DNA from: DAINPP01 sp963667315
Lineage (GTDB): Bacteria; Thermotogota; Thermotogae; MWEM01
NCBI GenBank assembly: GCA_963667315.1
Contig: OY763325.1
Span: 186,001 to 250,000, forward strand
Length of the DNA stretch: 64,000 nucleotides
Direction of reading: 5' to 3'
The notes beneath the pieces are model-generated. The model had not been told where the DNA came from, made no database searches, and saw only the letters and a program-made list of their open reading frames with translations. Position numbers and translations under genes: made by a program. Below, one piece after another: positions 25,960 through 34,471 of the stretch; the first letter of the stretch is position 1, and each line of letters begins with the position of its first letter.

Positions 25960-26247
25960 TTGAGTAGATCTTCCAGAAAGGGCCCTTTTGTTCAACCAAA
26001 GCTCCTGAAAAGGGTTAGAGCATTGAACCAGGCCGGAAAAAAAGAAGTTTTAAAAACATGGAGCAGATCGTCAACTATCATTCCTGAAATGGTAGGACAT
26101 ACAATCGCAGTTTATAACGGTTTGAAACATATACCTGTATATATAAGTGAAAACATGGTAGGACACAAACTTGGAGAATTTTCATTTACCAGAAGATTTG
26201 GCGGACATGCCGATAAAAAGGCAAAAGCCGGTCAGGTTGGTAAGTAA
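25960..26247 (+). CDS. rpsS: Ribosomal protein S19
   Basis: Encodes 95 residues from a TTG start (MSRSSRKGPFVQPKLL). TTG 25960 lies eight bases after AAAGGGGG, whereas the upstream in-frame ATG 25954 would be only two bases from that site and gives an atypical MPL extension. S19 forms the 30S head with S13. It starts 14 nt after rplB. Confidence 0.95.
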   Translation: MSRSSRKGPFVQPKLLKRVRALNQAGKKEVLKTWSRSSTIIPEMVGHTIAVYNGLKHIPVYISENMVGHKLGEFSFTRRFGGHADKKAKAGQVGK

Positions 26248-26266
26248 GAAAGGGGAGTAGTAGGAA

Positions 26267-26701
26267 ATGGCACACGCAAAGAGATCAGTTTTTCATAGAG
26301 AAAGAAAAGAGCGTTTGGCTGAAACACCCGTAACCGAGGCCAAGGCAACAGCCAAGTATTTAAGAATCTCCCCTAAAAAAGTTAGATCAGTAGTTAACTC
26401 AATCAGGGGAATCAAAGTGGACAGAGCGATGGACGTACTTGATTTTTCACCAAAAAAAGGTGCGACTCTTGTCAGAAAAGTGCTTGATTCAGCAGTAGCA
26501 AACGCAATCAACAATTTTGAATTGGATGCAGACAGCTTATACGTAAAAGAAACTTACGTTAATGAGGGTCCGAGAATGAAGAGAGTTTGGGCGAGAGGTA
26601 GAGGAAGAGCTGATATCCTTTACAAGAGAATGGCTCATATAACTGTAGTGGTAGAAGACAGATCAGTATCAGCGGAAAAAGACGAAAGTGAAACGAGGTG
26701 A
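26267..26701 (+). CDS. rplV: Ribosomal protein L22
   Basis: Encodes 144 residues. The tunnel hairpin (VKETYVNEGPRMKRVWARGR, then ILYKRMAHITVVV) is conserved. There is a longer N-terminus (about 20 residues) and an acidic C-terminal tail (AEKDESETR) relative to the 110-residue E. coli protein. AGAAAGGGGAGTAG precedes the ATG. Confidence 0.96.
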   Translation: MAHAKRSVFHRERKERLAETPVTEAKATAKYLRISPKKVRSVVNSIRGIKVDRAMDVLDFSPKKGATLVRKVLDSAVANAINNFELDADSLYVKETYVNEGPRMKRVWARGRGRADILYKRMAHITVVVEDRSVSAEKDESETR

Positions 26702-26709
26702 TTTGAGCC

Positions 26710-27369
26710 GTGGGTCAAAAAGTACATCCAAGAGGATTTAGACTGGGAGTTTCGAAGGATTGGCAGGCAAATTGGTTTGGTGGAAAAAACTATTCCGATT
26801 ATTTAATAGAAGATGAACAGATCAGAAAACTTGTCAGAGGCAAAAAGTATCAGATTAAGACAAAGAGAGGTCAGCTTGTCGAATCAGATGCAGGAGTCGA
26901 TGAAGTTTTCATTGAAAGACCCAGCCAGAACAAAGTAAGAGTTACTATTTATACGGCTAAGCCCGGAATAGTAATTGGAAGAAAAGGTTCAGAAGTACAG
27001 GTTCTCAGAGAACAGCTTGAGAAACTTACCGGTAAGCAGGTTTTTGTGAACATCAAGGAAATCAAAACACCTGAGACTGATGCCCTTCTGGTAGCCGAAA
27101 ACATCGCAAGTATGCTTGAGAAGAGAACATCACACAAAAGAGCGATGAAAAGGGTTATGAGAAATGCCATGAAGAGTGGCGCAAAAGGTATTAAAGTTAT
27201 GGTTGCCGGTAGACTTGGCGGAGCCGAAATTGCAAGAACTGAATGGTATCGTGAAGGCAGAATTCCTCTTCAGACTCTCAGTGCAGCTATCGACTACGGT
27301 TATACAGTTGCAAATACGAAAATGGGAGTTATTGGTGTAAAAGTTTGGGTATACACCACTGATAAATAA
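26710..27369 (+). CDS. rpsC: Ribosomal protein S3
   Basis: Encodes 219 residues with an N-terminal KH domain (GIVIGRKGSEVQVLREQL) and a C-terminal domain (SGAKGIKVMVAGRLGGAEIA) at the mRNA entry channel. The start is GTG, giving MGQKVHPRGFRLG; ACGAGGTGATTTGA, shared with the end of rplV, is the ribosome site. Confidence 0.98.
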   Translation: MGQKVHPRGFRLGVSKDWQANWFGGKNYSDYLIEDEQIRKLVRGKKYQIKTKRGQLVESDAGVDEVFIERPSQNKVRVTIYTAKPGIVIGRKGSEVQVLREQLEKLTGKQVFVNIKEIKTPETDALLVAENIASMLEKRTSHKRAMKRVMRNAMKSGAKGIKVMVAGRLGGAEIARTEWYREGRIPLQTLSAAIDYGYTVANTKMGVIGVKVWVYTTDK

Positions 27370-27399
27370 TTCTTCACGTAGAGAAGGAGGTAATTACAG

Positions 27400-27822
27400 A
27401 TGTTGATGCCCAAGAGGGTTAAATATAGAAAACAGCAGCGAGGAACAATGACTGGTAAGGCAAAAGGTGGAACCAGTGTACATTTTGGCGAATACGGTCT
27501 AAAAGCTTTGGAAGCCAGATGGATAACTGCAAGACAGATAGAAGCATGCAGAGTTACAATGGTAAGAACATTGAAGAGAAGCGGTAAAGTATGGTTGAGA
27601 ATCTTCCCTGACAAGCCGGTTACAAAACAGGCACAGGATTCAAGGCAGGGTAAAGGTAAGGGTAATGTTGACATGTGGGTATCTGTTGTAAAGCCGGGTA
27701 AGATCATGTTCGAAATTGGCGGTGTATCTGACGAACTTGCAAAGAAGGCATTAAGAAAAGCTTCAGACAAACTTCCTATAAGGACTAAGATTGTACAGAG
27801 GCACGCTGTTGGAGGTGAATAA
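27400..27822 (+). CDS. rplP: Ribosomal protein L16
   Basis: Encodes 140 residues; contacts the tRNA elbow near the A site. MPKRVKYRKQQRG and GKGKGNVDMWVSVVKPG are diagnostic. GAAGGAGGTAATTACAG precedes ATG 27400; an in-frame ATG two codons later is the more common family start. Confidence 0.97.
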   Translation: MLMPKRVKYRKQQRGTMTGKAKGGTSVHFGEYGLKALEARWITARQIEACRVTMVRTLKRSGKVWLRIFPDKPVTKQAQDSRQGKGKGNVDMWVSVVKPGKIMFEIGGVSDELAKKALRKASDKLPIRTKIVQRHAVGGE

Positions 27823-27823
27823 A

Positions 27824-28024
27824 ATGAAGGCTAGTGAACTGAGACAATTTACTGATGAAGAATTAAACGAAAAGCTTGAAGAAAAAAAGAAAGAGTTGAT
27901 GAACCTTCGTTTCCAATTAGCTTTGAAGCAACTTGATAATACAAATCTTATCAAATCATGCAAGAGAGACATAGCAAGGTTTAAGACTATTCTCACTGAA
28001 CGTGAATTGGGAATCAAGAGATAA
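27824..28024 (+). CDS. rpmC: Ribosomal protein L29
   Basis: Encodes 66 residues, two antiparallel helices (MKASELRQFTDEELNEKLEE), located next to L23 at the tunnel exit. ATG 27824 lies one base after the rplP stop, with TTGGAGGTG inside the end of rplP. The frame continues upstream inside rplP but that part is not family-like. Confidence 0.97.
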   Translation: MKASELRQFTDEELNEKLEEKKKELMNLRFQLALKQLDNTNLIKSCKRDIARFKTILTERELGIKR

Positions 28025-28037
28025 GGGAGGGTAGACG

Positions 28038-28331
28038 ATGCCTAAGAGAATTTTAACCGGAGAAGTTGTAAGTGACAAGATGGACAAGACAGTAGTTGTT
28101 CTTGTAACCAGAAGTGTTAAACACAAAGTTACCGGAAAAATGATTAAAAGATCTAAGAAGTATAAAGCGGACGACAGGGAAAATGCCTGTAGAATGCACG
28201 ATGTTGTGAAGATAGAAGAAGCAAATCCTATCAGTAAGGATAAGAGATGGAAAGTTCTCGAAATCGTTAAGAGAGACATCCTCGATGAAGCTGATACAAA
28301 GGTACTGGAAACTGAAGGAGGCGATGCATAG
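28038..28331 (+). CDS. rpsQ: Ribosomal protein S17
   Basis: Encodes 97 residues, an OB-fold protein that binds helix 11 of 16S rRNA. KTVVVLVTRSVKH and the HDVVKIEEANPISKDKRW segment are typical. The C-terminus is extended by about 15 residues (ADTKVLETEGGDA). Its TAG stop overlaps the GTG start of rplN. Confidence 0.97.
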   Translation: MPKRILTGEVVSDKMDKTVVVLVTRSVKHKVTGKMIKRSKKYKADDRENACRMHDVVKIEEANPISKDKRWKVLEIVKRDILDEADTKVLETEGGDA

Positions 28332-28699
28332 TGATTTACAGAGAAACCATTATGAACGTCGCTGATAATTCAGGCGCGAAGAAATTACTTGTAATCAACG
28401 TTTTGGGTGGATCCAGAAGGAATTTCGGTTCAATCGGAGACATTGTTGTCGCATCCGTCAAAGAAGCAATCCCTCATTCAAATGTTAAGGCCGGAGAGGT
28501 TGTTAAGGCTGTCATCGTTAGAACGCATAAAGAAGTCGGAAGACCTGACGGCACGTATGTTAGATTCGATGACAACGCCGCTGTTATTATTGATGGACAG
28601 AACAATCCGAAGGGAACAAGAATCTTTGGACCCGTTGCTAGAGAATTAAGGGAAAAGGGTTATATGAAAATAGTATCCCTGGCACCAGAGGTTTTATAA
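28331..28699 (+). CDS. rplN: Ribosomal protein L14
   Basis: Encodes 122 residues from a GTG start that overlaps the rpsQ stop (TAGTG). NVADNSGAKKLLVINVLGG and GTRIFGPVARELREK are diagnostic. L14 lies at the subunit interface. ACTGAAGGAGGCGATG within the end of rpsQ serves as ribosome site. Confidence 0.98.
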   Translation: MIYRETIMNVADNSGAKKLLVINVLGGSRRNFGSIGDIVVASVKEAIPHSNVKAGEVVKAVIVRTHKEVGRPDGTYVRFDDNAAVIIDGQNNPKGTRIFGPVARELREKGYMKIVSLAPEVL

Positions 28700-28711
28700 G
28701 GAGGTGCTGTT

Positions 28712-29062
28712 GTGAAAAAACTTAAAAAGGCAAATAAATTTAACTATACAATCAGAAAAGAAGATCTCGTAGAAGTTATTTCAGGAAAAGACAAGGGTAA
28801 AAGAGGAAAAGTGTTAAGAGTTATTCCTAAGGATTCAAAGATAATCGCTGACAAGATCAATATTGTTAAGAGACATCAGAGACCTACTCAGCAGGAAAGA
28901 AATGGTGGAATCATCGATACAGACAATCCGATCAGAACTGATAAAGTTATGGTAGTCTGTCCAAGCTGTGACAAAAAGACAAGAATCGGCTGGAAAGTTC
29001 TCGATGATGGTAATAAAAAGAGATACTGCAAAAAATGCGGTGAATTAATCGATAAAGACTAA
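28712..29062 (+). CDS. rplX: Ribosomal protein L24
   Basis: Encodes 116 residues. A KOW motif (VEVISGKDKGKRGKV) is followed by the RHQRPTQQERNGGIID region and a C-terminal zinc-ribbon-like element with CPSC and CKKC pairs. There is a basic N-terminal extension of about 13 residues. GTG start behind TAAGGAGGTGCTGTT. The gap to rplE holds an unusual hairpin. Confidence 0.97.
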   Translation: MKKLKKANKFNYTIRKEDLVEVISGKDKGKRGKVLRVIPKDSKIIADKINIVKRHQRPTQQERNGGIIDTDNPIRTDKVMVVCPSCDKKTRIGWKVLDDGNKKRYCKKCGELIDKD

Positions 29063-29067
29063 TCTGC

Positions 29068-29126
29068 AAGGAGGTGTGCTCAGCGGTATATCCCTGTCAG
29101 GATAACCGGATACTGAGATAATTATG
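29068..29126 (+). promoter_or_regulatory. Split ribosome binding site: Shine-Dalgarno, hairpin, AUG of rplE
   Basis: A strong AAGGAGGTG at 29068-29076 lies 47 nt upstream of the rplE ATG (29124), far too distant to work linearly. Between them is an imperfect hairpin: CTCAG / CTGAG (79-83 with 113-117), CGGT / ACCG and TATCC / GGATA around a CTGTCA loop, with one A and one GATA bulge. Folding it away leaves two bases before and six after, an effective spacing of eight. No other good site lies near the ATG. Confidence 0.65.
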
Positions 29127-29708
29127 GCAAAGAAAGAAAAAAAGGCACAGAAGCCAGCGAGAATCACAAGTTATCTTAACAAGTACTACAACGATGAAGT
29201 CGTTCCCGCCATGATGAAAGAGTTTAATTACACGAACGTCATGCAGGTTCCCAAGCTTGCAAAGATAGTAATAAATATGGGAGTCGGAGAAGGTTCCAGA
29301 AACAAGGATTTATTCAGAATCCATCAGGAAGAACTTAAGGAAATTGCCGGACAGAAACCTGTTGTCACCTATTCAAAGAAGGCTATCGCAAACTTTAAGC
29401 TCAGAAAAGGAATGCCAGTTGGAATCAAGGTAACGCTTCGAAATGGATCTATGGAAAACTTTATGTATAAGCTCTGCAACATAGTTCTTCCTAAAGTAAG
29501 AGACTTTAGAGGGTTAAATCCAAACTCATTTGACGGAAGAGGAAACTATGCTTTCGGACTTTCAGAACAGGTTATATTCCCAGAGGTCAAACCTGAGAAT
29601 GTAAAAAGAATTCAGGGTATGGACATTGTTATCGCAACAACTGCCAGAACAAATGAAGAAGCCAGAAAGCTTCTTGAATTGATGGGTATGCCCTTTAAAA
29701 GAGGATAA
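29124..29708 (+). CDS. rplE: Ribosomal protein L5
   Basis: Encodes 194 residues; binds 5S rRNA and the P-site tRNA. IVINMGVGEGSRNKDLF, RKGMPVGIKVTLR and LPKVRDFRGLNPNSFDG are diagnostic. The N-terminus has a lysine-rich extension (MAKKEKKAQKPARITSYL) before the usual start of the family. This is the only gene of the super-operon without an adjacent ribosome binding site; see the split site upstream. Confidence 0.97.
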   Translation: MAKKEKKAQKPARITSYLNKYYNDEVVPAMMKEFNYTNVMQVPKLAKIVINMGVGEGSRNKDLFRIHQEELKEIAGQKPVVTYSKKAIANFKLRKGMPVGIKVTLRNGSMENFMYKLCNIVLPKVRDFRGLNPNSFDGRGNYAFGLSEQVIFPEVKPENVKRIQGMDIVIATTARTNEEARKLLELMGMPFKRG

Positions 29709-29723
29709 TTTAGGAGGGAGAAA

Positions 29724-29909
29724 ATGGCAAGAAAAGCAATGGTAGAAAAGTGGAAAAAGCCTAGTAAATATAAGACTAGAGAATACAGCAGATGTAAAGT
29801 ATGTGGAAGACCACATTCAGTATACAGAGAGTTTGGAATTTGCAGGGTATGTCTCAGAAAGATGGCGTTAGAAGGTAAGCTTCCTGGTGTTAGAAAGGCA
29901 AGCTGGTAA
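29724..29909 (+). CDS. rpsN: Ribosomal protein S14, zinc-binding type
   Basis: Encodes 61 residues of the short S14 form. CKVC and CRVC pairs (SRCKVCGRPHSVYREFGICR is the spanning segment) make the zinc site. TAGGAGGGAGAAA precedes the ATG. The short, cysteine-containing form implies dependence on zinc at this position. Confidence 0.98.
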   Translation: MARKAMVEKWKKPSKYKTREYSRCKVCGRPHSVYREFGICRVCLRKMALEGKLPGVRKASW

Positions 29910-29929
29910 GTGAAGGGAGGTAGTTACAA

Positions 29930-30334
29930 GTGTGGAGCGATACAATAGCTGATATGCTTACAAGAATTAGAAATGCAAACTCCGTATTTGACGAGAGTGT
30001 AGATATTCCTGCTTCCAAATTAAAGAAGAATATTTGTGAAGTTCTTAAAGAAGAAGGATTTATAAATGACTATAAATACATCGAGGATGGAAAACAGGGA
30101 ATCTTAAGGGTATTATTGAAATACAAGGGAACTAGAAGAGAAAGAAAGACGGTTATCAAAGGAATCGTAAGAGTTTCAAAAGCCGGAAGAAGGATTTATT
30201 GTTCAAAGGATAACGTTCCTTCTGTTAAGGGTGGTCTTGGAATTGCTATACTTACCACTTCACAGGGTGTTATGACAGACAAGACAGCGAGAAAGCTTTC
30301 AACTGGCGGCGAAATTATCGCCTACGTCTGGTAA
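29930..30334 (+). CDS. rpsH: Ribosomal protein S8
   Basis: Encodes 134 residues from a GTG start (MWSDTIADMLTRIRNA). S8 binds the central domain of 16S rRNA; in E. coli it represses the spc operon by binding near rplE mRNA. The C-terminal GLGIAILTTSQGVMTDK motif is intact. AAGGGAGGTAGTTACAA precedes the start. Confidence 0.98.
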   Translation: MWSDTIADMLTRIRNANSVFDESVDIPASKLKKNICEVLKEEGFINDYKYIEDGKQGILRVLLKYKGTRRERKTVIKGIVRVSKAGRRIYCSKDNVPSVKGGLGIAILTTSQGVMTDKTARKLSTGGEIIAYVW

Positions 30335-30348
30335 TATCGGGAGGTGTT

Positions 30349-30924
30349 ATGATGGCAGAGAAAAAGATGATTTCCAGGTTAGCAAAGAAACCACTTGTTA
30401 TACCTGCAAACGTAGAAGTTAAACTCAGCGAAAATGAAATAATCGTTAAGGGACCCAAAGGCGAACTTAAAAAGGCACTTAACGAAAAGATTATCGTTGT
30501 GATGGAAGGTAACGAGATTAATATAAAACCTAATCTTGAAATAATGAAAAGAGCGAGTGAAGCGAAATATTTCAGAGCGATGACAGGGACTTTCTACTCA
30601 CACATCAGAAATATGATCACGGGAGTTACTGAGGGATTCAAAAAGCAGCTCACAATCGTAGGTGTTGGGTACAGAGCAGCAATGAAGGGGACAACCCTTA
30701 ATATGAACCTTGGGTACGCTCATGAAGTTAACGTTGAACCACCTGCAAACGTCACATTTGAAGTTCCAAAACCAAACAGCATTATCGTTAGCGGAATTGA
30801 CAAGGAAGTTGTCGGACAGGTTGCGGCCAACGTAAGAAAATGGAGAGAACCACTTGTATACGGCGGAAAAGGTATCAGATACGTTGATGAAGTCGTAAGA
30901 ACAAAAGTTGGTAAAAAGGTTTAA
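30349..30924 (+). CDS. rplF: Ribosomal protein L6
   Basis: Encodes 191 residues (two repeated alpha/beta domains) at the factor-binding region of 50S. Two ATG codons are adjacent (30349, 30352) after GGGAGGTGTT; either may be used. The C-terminal EPLVYGGKGIRYVDEVV motif is diagnostic. N-terminus is extended by about ten residues before ISRLAKKPLVIP. Confidence 0.97.
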   Translation: MMAEKKMISRLAKKPLVIPANVEVKLSENEIIVKGPKGELKKALNEKIIVVMEGNEINIKPNLEIMKRASEAKYFRAMTGTFYSHIRNMITGVTEGFKKQLTIVGVGYRAAMKGTTLNMNLGYAHEVNVEPPANVTFEVPKPNSIIVSGIDKEVVGQVAANVRKWREPLVYGGKGIRYVDEVVRTKVGKKV

Positions 30925-30940
30925 TAAGGGGGTGTATTGA

Positions 30941-31309
30941 ATGATAAAACAGATTGACAGAAAGATCGTTAGGAAGAGAAGACATTTAAGAGTCAGAAAA
31001 AAAGTAACAGGAACCCCTGAAAAGCCAAGACTTGCTGTTTTCAGAAGTGAAAAGCATATATACGCCCAGATTATTGATGATGCTTCAAAGAAGACACTTT
31101 GTTCTTCATCAACAATTGCAAAGAACCTGAAGGGTTCAATTGCAAAGACATGGGATGTAGAAGCAGCAGCAAAAGTAGGGGAAGATCTTGCAAAGAAGGC
31201 ACTTGATGCCGGAATAGAAGCAGTAGTATTTGATAGAGGCGGTTTTAAGTATCATGGTAGAGTTAAAGCTCTTGCTGATGGTGCCAGAAAAGCCGGTCTC
31301 AAGTTTTAA
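30941..31309 (+). CDS. rplR: Ribosomal protein L18
   Basis: Encodes 122 residues; binds 5S rRNA with L5. TPEKPRLAVFRSEKHIYAQI and the C-terminal FDRGGFKYHGRVKALADGAR are diagnostic. AAGGGGGTGTATTGA precedes the ATG. Confidence 0.98.
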   Translation: MIKQIDRKIVRKRRHLRVRKKVTGTPEKPRLAVFRSEKHIYAQIIDDASKKTLCSSSTIAKNLKGSIAKTWDVEAAAKVGEDLAKKALDAGIEAVVFDRGGFKYHGRVKALADGARKAGLKF

Positions 31310-31321
31310 GGAGGGATTGAG

Positions 31322-31861
31322 TTGCCTCAGGACAGAAATTTTAAGAACAATGTTAAAGGCGATCAGCCAGAACTCGAAGAAAGAGTTGTGGACATAACTA
31401 GGACGACTAAAGTTGTTGGTGGAGGTAAGAACCTTCATTTCAGATGTGTGGCAGTTGTTGGAGACAGAAACGGAACAGTTGGAATTGGAATCGGTAGTGC
31501 GCTGGAAGTTCCGGATGCAATCAGAAAAGCAATTTCAGATGCTAAGAGAAATCTTATCACTGTACCGATAATCAAAGGGACAATTCCTCACGAAGTGCAG
31601 ACAAGATGGACTTCAGCAGAAATTCTCATGAAGCCTGCTGCTCCAGGTACCGGTGTTGTGGCATCAGACTCCGTTCGTGCAGTTGTTGAACTTGCAGGGG
31701 TACATAATATCCTTACAAAGAATCTTGGTTCAAGAACACCTCTTAACGTTGTAAGAGCTACTTACAAAGGTTTGAAAGAGCTTGAATCACCGGCTGATAT
31801 TGCTGCAAAAAGAGATATTACAGTTCAGCAGGTTTTCAAGGGCGTTCGAGGTGATGCTTAA
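31322..31861 (+). CDS. rpsE: Ribosomal protein S5
   Basis: Encodes 179 residues from a TTG start behind AAGGAGGGATTGAG. The double-stranded RNA-binding fold segment (EERVVDITRTTKVVGGGKNL) and the HNILTKNLGSRTPLNVVRAT region are typical. Its TAA overlaps the ATG of rpmD (TTAATGG). Confidence 0.97.
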   Translation: MPQDRNFKNNVKGDQPELEERVVDITRTTKVVGGGKNLHFRCVAVVGDRNGTVGIGIGSALEVPDAIRKAISDAKRNLITVPIIKGTIPHEVQTRWTSAEILMKPAAPGTGVVASDSVRAVVELAGVHNILTKNLGSRTPLNVVRATYKGLKELESPADIAAKRDITVQQVFKGVRGDA

Positions 31862-32040
31862 TGGCAAAATTAAAAATCACATTGACAAAGAGCCCTGTTG
31901 GATATAACCGTGATCAGAGAGCAACAGCAAATGCTTTGGGTTTGAGAAAAATGAATTCTACAGTAGAAAAAGAAGACAATCCTGCGATCAGAGGTATGAT
32001 CTTCAAGATTAAGCATCTTGTTACTGTAGAAGAAGTCTAA
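31861..32040 (+). CDS. rpmD: Ribosomal protein L30
   Basis: Encodes 59 residues (MAKLKITLTKSPVGYNRDQR) ending at TAA 32038-32040. The ATG overlaps the rpsE stop. LGLRKMNSTV and NPAIRGMIFKIKHLV match bacterial L30. It is short but its position between rpsE and rplO is canonical. Confidence 0.95.
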   Translation: MAKLKITLTKSPVGYNRDQRATANALGLRKMNSTVEKEDNPAIRGMIFKIKHLVTVEEV

Positions 32041-32065
32041 AATTTACATGGGAGGAGGTTTTTAG

Positions 32066-32515
32066 ATGCCCCTTAACTTAGAAGATTTAAGACCTACAAA
32101 AGGTTCAATGAAAAAGACAAGAAGAGTTGGAAGAGGTCCCGGTTCAACAAAGGGAAAGACTGCCGGAAAAGGTCACAAGGGTCAGAAATCACGATCCGGT
32201 GCAAAGGCAAGAGCCGGTTTCGAAGGCGGACAGACACCAATTTACAGAAGAGTTCCCAAAAAGGGCTTCAATAATGTTAATAAAAAGACATTTACAGTTA
32301 TAAATCTTGATGTATTAGAAGAAAGATACAACAGTGATGAAGAGGTTACAGTATCAGGCCTTCTTGAAAGAGGAATCATTCAGAAGGAACTTGATGGTGT
32401 AAAATTATTAGGTGACGGTAAAATCAGTAAAAAGCTGACTGTTAAAGTTCACGCCTTCAGTAAGAGTGCAAAGGAGAAGATAGAAGCAGCTGGCGGCCAA
32501 ATTGAGGTGATCTGA
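32066..32515 (+). CDS. rplO: Ribosomal protein L15
   Basis: Encodes 149 residues. The glycine/lysine-rich N-terminal tail (RRVGRGPGSTKGKTAGKGHK) winds through 23S rRNA and GFEGGQTPIYRRVPKKGF is diagnostic. TGGGAGGAGGTTTTTAG precedes the ATG. Its stop is one base before the secY start. Confidence 0.98.
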   Translation: MPLNLEDLRPTKGSMKKTRRVGRGPGSTKGKTAGKGHKGQKSRSGAKARAGFEGGQTPIYRRVPKKGFNNVNKKTFTVINLDVLEERYNSDEEVTVSGLLERGIIQKELDGVKLLGDGKISKKLTVKVHAFSKSAKEKIEAAGGQIEVI

Positions 32516-32516
32516 A

Positions 32517-33806
32517 TTGTGGGCAGCATTTAAGAATGCTTTTCGTATTCCAGAACTAAGAGACAGAATAATTTTTACCTTGTTAATGTTAATCATCTAC
32601 CGACTGGGAATCTATATACCGATTCCCGGTATCAACTTGTCTGAATGGGGAAATGTTTTCCAGAGTTTCCAGTCAGGTGCAGCCGGTGGATTGTTTAGTT
32701 TCTATGATGTGTTTGCAGGAGGAGCTCTTCAGAGATTCTCCATCATGATGATGGGGGTTACACCTTACATCAACGCATCAATTATTCTTCAGCTTCTGAT
32801 GAGTGTTGTTCCTGCTCTTAAGGAACTCTCAAAAGAAGGAGAAGAGGGAAAGAAAAAGCTTGCAAAGATCACAAGATACCTTACAGTTGGTCTTGGAACA
32901 CTTCAGGGATTCATCTTGAGTTTCTCAATTTCAAGAAATCCTGCTTTAATCGTTGATGGAATTGCTCCATTCTTCTTCATTTTCGTTTCTACCATCACAA
33001 TACTTGCGGGAACAATGTTTGCGATTTGGCTTGGTGAAAGAATTACGGAGAAGGGTATTGGTAACGGTATATCAGTCCTTATTTTTGCCGGTATTGTATC
33101 AAGATTCCCAAGCTATGTTGGTCAGGCAATTGTTGGTCAGATGGGAATAATGGAATGGATCATCCTCATTGCTGTTATGGTCGGTATGGTTGTTGCCATC
33201 ATCTACGTTCAGCAGGGTGAAAGAAGAGTAAGAGTTCAGTATGCAAAGAGAATGAGTGGGAGAAAGGTATATGGCGGACAGAGCACCTATATCCCCATGA
33301 AGGTTAATCAGAGTGGGGTTATCCCAATAATCTTTGGTCAGGCGATCATGATTATTCCGGCAGCCATTGCGTCAATGTCCGGAAATGCCGGAGTTGAAAG
33401 ATGGCTTGGTACCGGTGGATATCTCTATGTTCCGCTTTATTGTCTGCTGATATTCTTCTTTGCGTATTTCTATAGTATTATTTCATTTGATGTTCATGAT
33501 GTTTCAGAAAACATCAAAAGATATGGTGGGTTTATTCCCGGTATAAGACCGGGGGCGCCAACTGAGAAGTATCTTTCAAGAATATTGAATAAGATGACGT
33601 TTATGGGAGCTATGTTCCTTGTTATCATCTCAGTAATACCCTATATTCTTTCTGCAATATTGAGTGTTAACATCTGGATTGGTGGAACTTCTGCCTTGAT
33701 CGCAGTTGGTGTTGCGCTTGATATCGTACAGCAGATGGAACAGCATATGATTATGAGAAACTACGACGGGTTCATGAAGAAAGGAAGACTGAAAGGAAGA
33801 AGATAA
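32517..33806 (+). CDS. secY: Protein translocase subunit SecY
   Basis: Encodes 429 residues with ten membrane segments, forming the Sec channel with SecE and SecG. The first cytoplasmic/TM part (LLMLIIYRLGIYIPIPGIN), the plug-region GGALQRFSIMMMG and the C-terminal cytoplasmic loops (GFIPGIRPG) are conserved. TTG start (MWAAFKNAFRIPELRDR) behind GAGGTGATCTGAA in the end of rplO, so it is coupled to ribosomal protein synthesis. Confidence 0.98.
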   Translation: MWAAFKNAFRIPELRDRIIFTLLMLIIYRLGIYIPIPGINLSEWGNVFQSFQSGAAGGLFSFYDVFAGGALQRFSIMMMGVTPYINASIILQLLMSVVPALKELSKEGEEGKKKLAKITRYLTVGLGTLQGFILSFSISRNPALIVDGIAPFFFIFVSTITILAGTMFAIWLGERITEKGIGNGISVLIFAGIVSRFPSYVGQAIVGQMGIMEWIILIAVMVGMVVAIIYVQQGERRVRVQYAKRMSGRKVYGGQSTYIPMKVNQSGVIPIIFGQAIMIIPAAIASMSGNAGVERWLGTGGYLYVPLYCLLIFFFAYFYSIISFDVHDVSENIKRYGGFIPGIRPGAPTEKYLSRILNKMTFMGAMFLVIISVIPYILSAILSVNIWIGGTSALIAVGVALDIVQQMEQHMIMRNYDGFMKKGRLKGRR

Positions 33807-33808
33807 TT

Positions 33809-34471
33809 ATGACTGAGAAACTTAATCTGATTTTTCTTGGTCCTCCGGGAGCCGGTAAAGGTACAATAGCTAAAGGAGTTGTGGAACGCTTCGGCGTTCC
33901 ACATATTTCTACCGGTGACATGCTGAGGGCAGCAGTAAAATCTGGTTCAGAACTGGGGAAAAAAGTCAAAAGTGTAATCGATTCAGGTCAGCTTGTGTCT
34001 GACGATTTGCTTTTTGATCTTGTAAAAGACAGACTCGCTAATTCTGATTGTGACAATGGGTTTATCCTTGACGGATATCCGAGAAATCTTAAACAGGCTG
34101 AAGCTCTTGACCAGATTCTTTCCGATCTTGGAAGGGAAGAGGCAAGAGTTCTTTTTCTGGATGTGGATGAAGAGGAAGTTGTCAGCAGAATCAGTTCGAG
34201 AAGAGTTTGTCCTGAATGTGGAAGAGTGTACAATGTTATTACATTGAAGCCAAAAGTTGAGGGTATCTGTGATGATGATGGCACAACACTTATTCAGAGA
34301 GATGATGACAGAGAAGCTACTGTCAGGGAAAGATTCAAGATTTATGTTGAAAAAACATCCCCTCTCATAAAACTTTATACGGATAGAAACCAAATTGTTA
34401 CAGTGGATGGCTCCGGAAGTGTTGACAATGTCAAAAAGATTGTGTTTAATACCCTGGTGGAGAAAAATTGA
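33809..34471 (+). CDS. adk: Adenylate kinase
   Basis: Encodes 220 residues; interconverts AMP, ADP and ATP. FLGPPGAGKGT is the P-loop, TGDMLR and DGYPRNLKQA line the AMP site, and the long LID carries CPEC, then CDDDGTTL, consistent with a Cys3-Asp zinc site as in many Gram-positive and thermophilic enzymes. It starts 2 nt after secY. In many genomes map lies between adk and infA; it is absent here. Confidence 0.97.
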   Translation: MTEKLNLIFLGPPGAGKGTIAKGVVERFGVPHISTGDMLRAAVKSGSELGKKVKSVIDSGQLVSDDLLFDLVKDRLANSDCDNGFILDGYPRNLKQAEALDQILSDLGREEARVLFLDVDEEEVVSRISSRRVCPECGRVYNVITLKPKVEGICDDDGTTLIQRDDDREATVRERFKIYVEKTSPLIKLYTDRNQIVTVDGSGSVDNVKKIVFNTLVEKN

